Shown: one piece after another, positions 15,138-21,020 of the stretch | Layout: each line of letters begins with the position of its first letter | Numbering within the stretch: position 1 is the first letter of the stretch | Origin: RGIG3009 sp964470515 | Lineage (GTDB): Bacteria > Bacillota > Clostridia > Oscillospirales > Acutalibacteraceae | Length of the DNA: 21,020 bases | Assembly: GCA_964470515.1 (NCBI GenBank) | Contig: CAYYDD010000024.1 | Coordinates: 1 to 21,020, forward strand | Direction of reading: 5' to 3' | Translations under genes and position numbers: made by a program | Notes under the pieces: model-generated | Told to the model about the DNA's origin: nothing | Database searches by the model: none | Seen by the model: the letters and a program-made list of their open reading frames with translations, nothing else

Positions 15138-15869
15138 ATGGGGATGTATCGGGATAAGACGCGAGTTTTTTCGCTGAAAACGCGCTGGCTGTGGATGTAC
15201 ATACACATTGTACTGCCGCTGTTTCTGCTTTTCGGTACTTTCAGCGCAGTCAATGCGATATGGCAGCTGCACACCGATGCGTACGCATCGCTTCACAGCT
15301 ACTTTGCTAAGGATACCGCTTATCAGGAGTTTATCGTATTACTGTATGTGCAGGAGGCGTTATATATCGTTACGGCTGTATTCAGCATCGTGCTGTTTGT
15401 GTGTATGCGCAAGCTGTTGTGGCTGTCGTATATTTTGAATGGGGCTTTTCTTGTATTCGTTGCGCTGTTGCTGGGATATGAAACGATGGTCAATTGCTGG
15501 CTGATCCTACCGCCGAGTTTAGTACTACTGATGGCCTTGGTGGTCGTCGGTACGGCTTGGGTATTGCCCAATGCGGTGTATTTTTATAAACGACGGGAGC
15601 TGTTTGCGACATCCTCACCTGACGGCGTTGCGATCACCGTCGAGGATCTGGGGTATACCGTCAATTTGCCGGCAGAGGAGCTGGCGGAACCCACCACAGA
15701 AGACCTCTGGCTTTGTCGTGGTTGCGGCTGCGAGCTGGTTCCCGAGGCAAAATTCTGTCACGAATGCGGTCGGGAAACGGGACCCGTAATCGAGCTGTGC
15801 AGTCAGTGCAGCGCCGAATTGCTTCCAAACGCCAAATTCTGCCGTATGTGTGGTGCCGAAGTAGTATAA
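15138..15869 (+). CDS. Four-TM membrane protein with two C-terminal zinc ribbons
   Basis: A 243-residue protein of unknown function. Four hydrophobic segments (about 17-40, 66-88, 92-113, 119-150) are followed by KRRELF, a short acidic linker (159-190) and two tandem zinc ribbons. Ribbon 1 has Cys193, Cys196, Cys207 and Cys210; ribbon 2 has Cys221, Cys224, Cys235 and Cys238. Each has the pattern C-x2-C-x10-C-x2-C with KFC before the second pair. The fourth segment plus its basic end (PNAVYFYKRRELF) faintly recalls DUF2569 membrane proteins; I do not claim membership. ATG 15138 follows TAAGGAG by eight bases, and ATG 15144 is possible. It is monocistronic, with its own promoter and a strong terminator. 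The ribbons should lie in the cytoplasm if the N-terminus is cytoplasmic. Confidence 0.8.
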   Translation: MGMYRDKTRVFSLKTRWLWMYIHIVLPLFLLFGTFSAVNAIWQLHTDAYASLHSYFAKDTAYQEFIVLLYVQEALYIVTAVFSIVLFVCMRKLLWLSYILNGAFLVFVALLLGYETMVNCWLILPPSLVLLMALVVVGTAWVLPNAVYFYKRRELFATSSPDGVAITVEDLGYTVNLPAEELAEPTTEDLWLCRGCGCELVPEAKFCHECGRETGPVIELCSQCSAELLPNAKFCRMCGAEVV

Positions 15870-15873
15870 CCAT

Positions 15874-15915
15874 AAAACAGAGCAGCCACCCCTGTCGGGT
15901 GGCTGCTCTGTTTTT
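15874..15915 (+). terminator. Strong terminator after the zinc-ribbon gene
   Basis: AAAACAGAGCAGCCACCC (15874-15891) and GGGTGGCTGCTCTGTTTT (15897-15914) are perfect 18-bp complements around a 5-nt loop, ending in a T-run. It is symmetrical and may also end minus-strand transcripts coming through the metallophosphoesterase remnant. Confidence 0.9.
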
Positions 15916-15944
15916 ACAATTCTATCTCTTGTGTGCGGTTCTTT

Positions 15945-16135
15945 GAATACCAGAGAGCTGTCCTCGCCTAATTCGGCGTTGTGCAGATCGGAAATGTGTA
16001 CGATGCGATACTCGGCAAGCGGTCGCTGTACACAGAGATGGTGTTCAGCTCCAACGCAGTGTTGTCCCAAGCGATCCAGAAGATCAGTAATACCAGCGTT
16101 ACACATAAACCGAGCCTCCGCTTGCGGTTCTTCGT
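15945..16135 (-). pseudogene. Metallophosphoesterase remnant (start lost, frameshifted, truncated)
   Basis: Directly after the AEC transporter stop, the minus strand encodes KNRKRRLGL, a hydrophobic anchor (CVTLVLLIFWIAW) and LNTISVYSDRLP. It then needs a frame change near 16011-16016 to continue EYRIVHISDLHNAELGEDSS, the N-terminal metal-binding motif (HISDLHN) of YkuE-type calcineurin-like phosphoesterases. These membrane-anchored enzymes are normally about 270 or more residues; here homology ends about 60 residues in. The first codon position reads ACG, where ATG would give the usual TAATG stop-start overlap with the upstream gene, so the start also appears mutated. Three independent lesions make it a decayed gene. 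In its intact form it would have been co-transcribed with the AEC transporter gene. Confidence 0.65.
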
Positions 16136-17124
16136 TAAAACACCCCCGCCGTGCGCAGCAAAAAGGCAATGGTGAACACGGAAAAAGCCGATGCTAACGT
16201 TGTCCACACAACAAGCTGACCCGCCAGCGACACGTCACCGTCCATTTCCTGTGCCATCGGCACGCTGGATACCGCCACCGGTGTAGCGAACATCGCCACG
16301 AACGCGGCAAAATGAGCACCACTGAACTGTGACGAGAAGAACAGATACGCCGTGCCCACACCGAGAATCGGTACCACAACAACACGCATCAGTGTGCCGA
16401 AAATGATCTCACGCCTCAGCTCCCTTACCGCAGAAAATTCAAACTGCGCACCCAGCACCAGCAGTGCCAGCGGGGTCGCCATATCGGAAAGATAGCCCAG
16501 CACCGTATACACCGGCACTACATCCGTCAGGCGGAATGCAATGCCGTACCTGACAAATAAAGCGCGGATACCCAGCACGGCCACACCCACGGCGATGGCC
16601 TGGATCAGCGGGTTGTGCAGAATATCCAGCAAAATATGCGTGATGCTGTATTTTTCGCCGCGTTTGCCGCGAAAGACCGACAGACTGATGACCGCCAATA
16701 CGTTGAACACGGGAATGACCGCCGCGGACAGTAAGGTAGCGATTATCACGCCGTCATCGCCGAACAGCGATTGCGCCAGTGGGATACCGATGAGCGCGTA
16801 GTTGGAACGAAACGCTCCCTGCAACAGCACGCCGCGGTATTCTCGCTTGCGCGCCACAGCGATCACGGCGGGGATGGACAGCAGGAAAATAGCCAACAGA
16901 ACTGCCAGACAATACCCAATATATCCCAGGTTGATGCCGCCGATGCTTTCGATCTTATACACGTTCAGAAACAGCATCGCGGGCAGGAAGACCCGGAACA
17001 CCAGCTTGTTCGCGGCTTTGGCAAAATCCGGGGTCATAAACCCGACTTTTTTCAGAATATAGCCGATAGCTACCGTGAATATAATGGGGGCTACGGCACT
17101 GACAGCAAATACCAATGAATCCAT
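16135..17124 (-). CDS. AEC family transporter (auxin efflux carrier-like)
   Basis: A 329-residue membrane protein of the AEC family, built of two five-helix repeats (about ten hydrophobic segments). Markers are the N-terminal VAPIIFTVAIGYILKKVGF, the NKLVFRVFLPAMLFLNVY segment, FRSNYALIGIPLAQSLFG around residue 110 (the conserved half-helix crossover), and ATPVAVSSVPMAQEM near the C-terminus (the second crossover). Bacterial members carry malate, malonate or other organic anions, and the substrate cannot be read here. AAAGGAG precedes ATG 17124. A consensus promoter lies upstream. The stop overlaps the former start of the metallophosphoesterase remnant. Confidence 0.88.
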   Translation of the reverse strand: MDSLVFAVSAVAPIIFTVAIGYILKKVGFMTPDFAKAANKLVFRVFLPAMLFLNVYKIESIGGINLGYIGYCLAVLLAIFLLSIPAVIAVARKREYRGVLLQGAFRSNYALIGIPLAQSLFGDDGVIIATLLSAAVIPVFNVLAVISLSVFRGKRGEKYSITHILLDILHNPLIQAIAVGVAVLGIRALFVRYGIAFRLTDVVPVYTVLGYLSDMATPLALLVLGAQFEFSAVRELRREIIFGTLMRVVVVPILGVGTAYLFFSSQFSGAHFAAFVAMFATPVAVSSVPMAQEMDGDVSLAGQLVVWTTLASAFSVFTIAFLLRTAGVF

Positions 17125-17151
17125 TCAGACAACGCTCCTTTTACACGAACG

Positions 17152-17180
17152 ATTGTACACCGCTCGCCCACATCTGTCAA
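17152..17180 (-). promoter_or_regulatory. Promoter of the AEC transporter gene
   Basis: Minus strand TTGACA (17180-17175), 17-bp spacer, TACAAT (17157-17152). The -35 box overlaps the stop codon (17179-17177) of the out-of-frame tail that follows the fucosidase fragment. Confidence 0.8.
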
Positions 17181-17646
17181 TCGTTTTGCGCATAGATGTT
17201 GTCCGGGCGTGACACCCGCGTGCTTTTTAAATAATCGGTAGCCGTAGAGGCGGTGTCCGAGATCCCCGCGTTGCCGCAGGCGGCTTTGAAGGAGAACTTT
17301 GGTTGCTGTACTCACGGATAAGGTCGCGACCGACGTACTTCGCAGCGTTGTAGTCGGAATACTGGCTGTCATACAAGCAGAAGACGCCGTGATGGCGGGT
17401 GGTGAGCACCAAATAACCGACACCGGCGTCCTTGGCCTGACACACCAGACGCTCCGCGTCAAAATGCGAGGGGTTAAAGATATCCGCCAGCTTGGTGCAC
17501 CCCTTATAGGGGATGTAATCGTATGGTATCGTGCATTCTCCCCGTTCGATCTGCGAATACAGACCGTAGTGCATAAAGATACCGACTTTCTTTTCGTTAC
17601 GCCATTTTTCCTTGCGGGAAGCTATTGCTACAACTCCTTTTAGCAT
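17177..17646 (-). pseudogene. GH29 alpha-L-fucosidase fragment joined out of frame to an unrelated tail
   Basis: From about 17646 the minus strand encodes the N-terminal part of a GH29 alpha-L-fucosidase: VGIFMHYGLYS, then FNPSHFDAERLVCQAKDAG, YLVLTTRHH, FCLYDSQYSDYN and VGRDLIREY, about 113 residues of a protein normally over 400. The family's HHDGF reads HHGVF, and the region with the catalytic Asp nucleophile is absent. At nt ~17305 homology stops; this frame runs on to a stop at 17227. Another frame, opening directly after a TGA near the junction, reads KFSFKAACGNAGISDT...PDNIYAQND and ends at 17177, looking like the real C-terminus of some protein. The start is unsure: ATG 17646 precedes AAAGGAG, and the codon spaced correctly after that SD is ATA. 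A deletion scar is the simplest reading. Confidence 0.7.
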
Positions 17647-17664
17647 ACTGAGTTCATTAAATAA

Positions 17665-17702
17665 CAACATCGCGCAAAAGTTAATACTTTTGCGCGATGT
17701 TG
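17665..17702 (-). terminator. Perfect 17-bp inverted repeat, probable cysteine synthase terminator
   Basis: CAACATCGCGCAAAAGT (17665-17681) and ACTTTTGCGCGATGTTG (17686-17702) are exact complements around TAAT. On the minus strand it lies about 45 bp past the cysteine synthase stop and is followed by TTATTTAA, a weak U-tract. It also sits just ahead of the fucosidase fragment, so a role as an insertion or recombination site is not excluded. Confidence 0.6.
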
Positions 17703-17747
17703 CGTAAATCGGGTAGGTTATTTCAAAAAAGACTGAAAAAGACAAAT

Positions 17748-18674
17748 TTATTCAAATAGCGGGGTGGAAAAATAGCGCTCCGCGGTATCGGGTAGTACCG
17801 TCACCACCGTTTTGCCCCGACCCAGCTTCTTCGCCAGACGGATGGCGGCGGCCACATTGGTACCGCTGCTGATGCCGCACATAATGCCCTCCTTGGCAGC
17901 CAAGCTCTTGGCGGTGCACAGAGCTTCTTCATCGTTGATGATGCATACGTCGTCGTAGATATCCTGATTGAGGATGGCGGGGATGATACCGTCGCCGATG
18001 CCCATCTGGATATGCGTGCCGATGGAGCCGCCCGAAAGGATGGCCGCATTTTCCGGCTCGACTGCCCAGATGGTGATATCGGGATTTTGCGCCTTTAGCG
18101 TTTCACCGATACCGGTGATGGTACCGCCGGTGCCGATGCCGGAGCAGAAGCCGTGAATGGGCGCACCTACCTGCTCCAGTATTTCCATACCCGTTGCAAA
18201 CCGCTGGATCGCCGGGTTGGCGGGATTTTCAAACTGCTGCGGCACGAATACGTTGGGATCCTCGGCCTTCATTTTCAGAGCCAGATTCAGACATTCCTCA
18301 ATGCATAGACCGATGTTGCCGGCGTCGTGTACCAGAATGACCTCCGCACCGTAATGCTGCACCAGCTTGCGGCGCTCCTCGCTGACCGAGTCGGGCATAA
18401 TGATGCGCACCCGGTAGCCGCGTACAGCACCGACCAGTGCCAAGCCGATGCCCTGATTGCCGCTGGTCGGCTCCACGATAATCGTATTTTTACTCAGCAG
18501 GCCCTGCTTTTCTGCCTCAACGATCATATTGTAGGCGGTGCGGGTCTTGATAGAGCCGCCCACGTTCAGTCCCTCAAACTTGACGAGAATTTCCGCATCC
18601 TCCGGCTCGGTCATATGCTGAAGCCGGATCATCGGCGTATGCCCCAAGGCCTCCAGGATCGTATTGTAGATCAT
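17748..18674 (-). CDS. cysK: PLP-dependent cysteine synthase family protein (O-acetylserine sulfhydrylase-like)
   Basis: A 308-residue fold-type II PLP enzyme of the CysK/CysM group, expected to make cysteine from O-acetylserine and sulfide. The PLP lysine is K43 in VGGSIKTRTAYNMI; the substrate-binding loop reads PTSGNQG (69-75), where the usual family form is SGNTG, and the phosphate loop is GTGGT (181-185). CGISSGTNVAAA near residue 265 holds the conserved Ser facing the PLP ring. ATG 18674 has GAGGGTG upstream; a TTG at 18689 is less likely. Its promoter is at 18707-18735 and a hairpin lies downstream. KTR instead of KDR and NQG instead of NTG mark a divergent subgroup, so the exact acceptor or nucleophile may differ. 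Confidence 0.88.
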   Translation of the reverse strand: MIYNTILEALGHTPMIRLQHMTEPEDAEILVKFEGLNVGGSIKTRTAYNMIVEAEKQGLLSKNTIIVEPTSGNQGIGLALVGAVRGYRVRIIMPDSVSEERRKLVQHYGAEVILVHDAGNIGLCIEECLNLALKMKAEDPNVFVPQQFENPANPAIQRFATGMEILEQVGAPIHGFCSGIGTGGTITGIGETLKAQNPDITIWAVEPENAAILSGGSIGTHIQMGIGDGIIPAILNQDIYDDVCIINDEEALCTAKSLAAKEGIMCGISSGTNVAAAIRLAKKLGRGKTVVTVLPDTAERYFSTPLFE

Positions 18675-18706
18675 AACGTACACCCTCAAATCGGTAAAGT
18701 ATTCCT

Positions 18707-18735
18707 ATTTTACCACACTTTTCGTTTGTTGGCAA
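18707..18735 (-). promoter_or_regulatory. Promoter of the cysteine synthase gene
   Basis: Minus strand TTGCCA (18735-18730), 17-bp spacer, TAAAAT (18712-18707), with TGG ahead as an extended -10. The -10 overlaps the stop codon of the candidate small reading frame upstream. No T-box or S-box leader fits in the short 5' region. Confidence 0.65.
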
Positions 18736-18874
18736 CATTAGATTTTATGCGGCTCTGCGCATTACCATTCCACATCTGGTGGCGTTTCTGCGGTCGTGGT
18801 GCTCCCTGAACGCTTTTGACATTGACCAACTCAATGGTCGTTTCGTCCGGATCAGTACGAGCATCGTCGATCAT
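18710..18874 (-). CDS. Candidate small reading frame between the ClC and cysteine synthase genes (possibly frameshifted)
   Basis: From ATG 18874 the minus strand encodes 54 residues: MIDDARTDPDETTIELVNVK, then SVQGAPRPQKRHQMWNGNAQ and a basic end KRKVW. The same frame is open further upstream (EERVTEKIDR), but there it has no start. An ATG overlapping the ClC stop (ATGA at 18906-18903) opens a different frame, MKKELLKRSTV, that stops after 11 codons. One indel would join them into a protein of about 65 residues translationally coupled to the ClC gene. I recognise no family. Charged, fairly natural composition argues for a coding past, but it could be chance. Confidence 0.3.
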   Translation of the reverse strand: MIDDARTDPDETTIELVNVKSVQGAPRPQKRHQMWNGNAQSRIKSNVANKRKVW

Positions 18875-18902
18875 ACGGTCGATCTTTTCAGTAACTCTTT
18901 CT

Positions 18903-20483
18903 TCATTGTACTTCCTTCGGTTCGCCCACGATGGTGTACAGCTCCGCGCGGGTCTGTTCGGGATCGTAGGTGGAATAGCGTACGTTCAGAATATCACCCT
19001 CGCAGATCTCCTTACCGCCGTGTCTGTCCACCTCGGCATTGTGCTCGGCGGGATGCCGTACCGACAAAACGAACAAATTAGCCGGCCAGAAGATATCGCG
19101 GATCTGCCTGCCCACGGCAAACGCGTCCTTTTGCACCGTAACGTAGGTGTCAAACACCTTGGGCGTGTGTCCCTCATGCATCTTCTCCACACGATGCTCC
19201 AGCACGTTGTCGTTGATGGATTTCACATCAAAGACCTCGGTGATGATAAACGCCGTCGCCGCAGTAATGATGACGTACAGCAAATTATCGTAGCAGGACA
19301 AGGCCTCAATAGAGAAGAAGATGGCTGTCAGTGGGCTTTTCATCATTCCGGCGATGCAGGCGGTGATACCGAGCACCAGAATGATAACGTAATACTCGTG
19401 CCCCAGCCCGAAAGTCACTTCTGCAGCCTTGCCGAGCAGTGCCGATAACACCGCCCCGATAGCAAGCAATGGCAGGAAGATACCGCCGGTGACATTGTTG
19501 GAATTGGCACCAAGCGTCAGCGTGGAACGGATAAACAGTATCAGCACCAGCATATACACGGAGGGCGTGCCGTCAAACAATGAAAGGATCAGCTCGTGAC
19601 CCGTTGAAACGAACGAGAAGGAGCACAATCCTAACATAAGCGTGACCGCAAAAATCGCAAACAGCTTATAGATCGGTTTTATTGCTTTTAGCTTATGGCT
19701 GAACAGAGTGGTGAGGGCTTGATAGTATTTTAAAAATAGTACGGCGAACAGCCCCACAACAAGACCCACCACCACGGGGATCCAGATGTCCTCGACGGAC
19801 AGCGAGATTAGCACCCGCTTCGGGAACAGTGTGACGCTTACGCCGCACAACGGTGCGAGCCATTCGGAGGTCAGCATCGACGAGATCACCGAGGTGGCGG
19901 ATACGATGATTATCATAGGAGAGATACGCTGATGCGCTTCCTCCACCGCAAACATAATACCCGAAATGGGTGCACCTGTCGCTACCGAAAACCCCGCACA
20001 GGCACCACCGGTCATCGAATACCGATCCCACGCGCGGTGGGTCTTGGCAAACGAAAACACACTGCCGCGACCGATGGCCGTACCCATCTGCACCGAGGGA
20101 CCCTCGGTGCCCAGCGGCACACCCGTCAAAAACGTCGCCAGCGACAGCAAAAATGTACCGAAGAGATTGCGCAGCCAATGGAACGAGATCAGCCCGCGCA
20201 GGATACCAATGGAGGTGGGGATACCTCCGCCGCGGAGATTCGGGATCTTCTTATAGAAAAGCGCAAACACCAATGCCAGTCCCAGCAGGGCAATAGCCAC
20301 CGCCGGGAGCCAGTAAAGATGCCCGCGCAGATAGTGATAGCCCTCCTCCGACCAGCGGATCATGTGCTTGGCGCACACCTTGTATACCGTCACGGTCACG
20401 GCGGTCAGAATGCCGGTGACCGAGCCGAACACCACGGCGGGGGAGATAAGATTGATAAGCTGTTGTAAATGATTGTGTTTCAT
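18903..20483 (-). CDS. ClC-family chloride channel/H+ antiporter with C-terminal TrkA-C-like domain
   Basis: A 526-residue protein. Residues 1-420 form the ClC membrane domain: GGGIPT (86-91) at the GSGIP anion-selectivity position, GTEGP (125-129) with the gating Glu127, and FAVEEAH holding the inner glutamate that in E. coli ClC passes protons, which favours a Cl-/H+ exchanger. The Ser of GSGIP is Gly here. Residues ~440-520 resemble a TrkA_C (RCK C-terminal) domain (FAVGRQIRDIFWPANLFVLSVRH, then EGDILNVRYS), presumably a cytoplasmic ligand sensor. ATG 20483 has AGGGTCGG upstream; a TACAAT at 20524-20519 may be its -10, with no clear -35. It begins about 40 bp after the methyltransferase fragment ends. 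Confidence 0.88.
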   Translation of the reverse strand: MKHNHLQQLINLISPAVVFGSVTGILTAVTVTVYKVCAKHMIRWSEEGYHYLRGHLYWLPAVAIALLGLALVFALFYKKIPNLRGGGIPTSIGILRGLISFHWLRNLFGTFLLSLATFLTGVPLGTEGPSVQMGTAIGRGSVFSFAKTHRAWDRYSMTGGACAGFSVATGAPISGIMFAVEEAHQRISPMIIIVSATSVISSMLTSEWLAPLCGVSVTLFPKRVLISLSVEDIWIPVVVGLVVGLFAVLFLKYYQALTTLFSHKLKAIKPIYKLFAIFAVTLMLGLCSFSFVSTGHELILSLFDGTPSVYMLVLILFIRSTLTLGANSNNVTGGIFLPLLAIGAVLSALLGKAAEVTFGLGHEYYVIILVLGITACIAGMMKSPLTAIFFSIEALSCYDNLLYVIITAATAFIITEVFDVKSINDNVLEHRVEKMHEGHTPKVFDTYVTVQKDAFAVGRQIRDIFWPANLFVLSVRHPAEHNAEVDRHGGKEICEGDILNVRYSTYDPEQTRAELYTIVGEPKEVQ

Positions 20484-20524
20484 AACCGACCCTGACTTCT
20501 TTGTGAATGATACTGTCTATTGTA

Positions 20525-20797
20525 TCACCGCGCGACCGAATGGAAGCGGCCGTTGTGCGACAATTTTTTCTCCGCTTGGATACGCATATCACGGTTGGGC
20601 TCCACGGCGTACACGGTATAGCCACAGTTCAGCAGCTGTTCGGTGAATATGCCCGTGCCCGAGCCGATATCGGCAAACACACCGCTCGCGGGGATGTGCA
20701 GGGTATCCTGTAGATATGCGAAAAGCGCGGTAGCGTATTTCGGCCGCGCCTTGGCATACAGCTCACCTTTTCCGTCGAATCGCTTGGTGTTGGTCAT
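20525..20797 (-). CDS. Truncated class I SAM-dependent methyltransferase (N-terminal 90 residues)
   Basis: The fragment starts well: GGAG before ATG 20797, then FDGKGELYAKARPKYA, a typical opening of small Clostridia methyltransferases. The SAM-binding motif I follows as FADIGSGTGIFTEQLL (41-56), with the acidic residue ending strand 2 in VYAVEPNRDMR (Glu66). It stops at residue 90, after FHSVAR, where intact members continue for roughly another 150 residues with motifs II-IV and the substrate site. The ClC promoter region begins immediately after. It is almost surely inactive. Target unknown. Confidence 0.75.
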   Translation of the reverse strand: MTNTKRFDGKGELYAKARPKYATALFAYLQDTLHIPASGVFADIGSGTGIFTEQLLNCGYTVYAVEPNRDMRIQAEKKLSHNGRFHSVAR

Positions 20798-20840
20798 CGT
20801 GTTATTCTCCTGCTTTTATGATGAAATTACGGCGTTCTTA

Positions 20841-20909
20841 TTAAAAATATTTACTGGGATGGCGTCCTCTAAACACACCAATTATACCGATAATTATTTT
20901 CTTTTTCAT
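20841..20909 (-). pseudogene. 22-codon stub starting like a signal peptide
   Basis: On the minus strand GGTGGTGAT precedes ATG 20909, followed by MKKKIIIGIIGVF, a typical start of an exported or lipoprotein signal peptide. The frame then reads RGRHPSKYF and stops at TAA. The hydrophobic core is cut short. A good promoter (TTGTCC-17-TATAAT, 20958-20930) lies upstream, so it looks like the expression-ready 5' end of a gene whose body has been lost. A genuine short peptide cannot be excluded. Confidence 0.35.
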
Positions 20910-20929
20910 ATCACCACCGCCTTGGGTTT

Positions 20930-20958
20930 ATTATATGCTTGTGTCAAATCAGGGACAA
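20930..20958 (-). promoter_or_regulatory. Promoter upstream of the stub and methyltransferase fragment
   Basis: Minus strand TTGTCC (20958-20953), 17-bp spacer, TATAAT (20935-20930). I see no better promoter between here and the methyltransferase start, so it may drive both remnants. Confidence 0.5.
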
Positions 20959-20965
20959 ATCTACA

Positions 20966-21020
20966 CCTTGGCTCCCTCTGACGAGGGTCGATTCCCTCAC
21001 ACTGTGAGGGAAATGTCACG
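20966..21020. repeat. Palindromic repeat-like element at the right edge (partial)
   Basis: CCCTC-TGAC-GAGGG (20974-20987) is followed by the 21-nt palindrome with arms TTCCCTCACA and TGTGAGGGAA (20992-21012). The lead-in CACCTTGGCTCCCTCTGACGAG closely resembles dispersed intergenic palindromes I know from Faecalibacterium-type Clostridia genomes. It is cut by the window end. Copy number cannot be tested here. Confidence 0.45.

Noticed and set aside
17091..17462. A minus-strand frame with an AraC-like end (FKKHAGVTPGQH)
   Set aside because: The resemblance is a few residues only, the rest is low-quality shadow of the fucosidase frame, and no helix-turn-helix precedes it.
18816..20468. Long plus-strand open frames opposite the ClC gene
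   Set aside because: Antisense shadows rich in His/Arg/Gly with no domain signal; the minus-strand ClC motifs are unambiguous.

Overview
The window reads as chromosome from a Gram-positive, low-to-mid G+C Clostridia, probably a gut Oscillospiraceae/Ruminococcaceae-type bacterium. The evidence is the order SRP RNA-dnaX-ybaB-recR-smpB typical of Firmicutes, strong purine-rich Shine-Dalgarno sites, TTG and GTG starts, sigma-A type promoters, a yybP-ykoY class riboswitch and many U-tailed terminators. No phage, IS transposase, CRISPR, tRNA or rRNA gene is visible.

Left edge (1-1260) is visibly AT-richer than the rest. It holds the tail of an unidentified gene, two back-to-back terminators, a metal-sensing ArsR regulator with a consensus promoter and operator-like palindrome, and the first ~40% of a DUF318/ArsP-type permease that runs in frame into an unrelated tail. 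This looks like the scar of an acquired metalloid-resistance island. From 1346 to 5299 come a PurF-like protein that lacks the catalytic glutaminase cysteine, an O-antigen-ligase-type membrane protein (minus strand) and an ApbE flavin transferase lipoprotein.

The core is a plus-strand run (5300-11922): SRP RNA with its own promoter and terminator, then dnaX, ybaB, a VanZ-like gene, recR, smpB, a family-2 glycosyltransferase, coaX, an ECF transporter S component and gtrA, tightly spaced or overlapping and ending at one strong terminator. It joins DNA replication/repair, trans-translation, CoA synthesis with probable vitamin uptake, and a GtrB/GtrA-like lipid-linked sugar pair.

The right half is mostly minus strand. 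A P2A-type Ca2+/Mn2+ ATPase lies behind a yybP-ykoY (Mn2+) riboswitch with a terminator expression platform. It is divergent from a membrane protein ending in two zinc ribbons. Then come an AEC transporter, a cysteine synthase and a ClC chloride transporter with a TrkA-C-like tail.

Between these intact genes lie broken ones: a metallophosphoesterase stub with three lesions, the N-terminal third of a GH29 alpha-L-fucosidase joined out of frame to another tail, a possible frameshifted small gene, an N-terminal methyltransferase fragment and a 22-codon signal-peptide-like stub. This run of 3'-truncated genes is the most unusual large-scale property of the window. I see no clear new defence or biosynthetic system. 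The best leads are the Cys-less PurF paralogue, the riboswitch-controlled pump, the chimeric permease and the truncation pattern.
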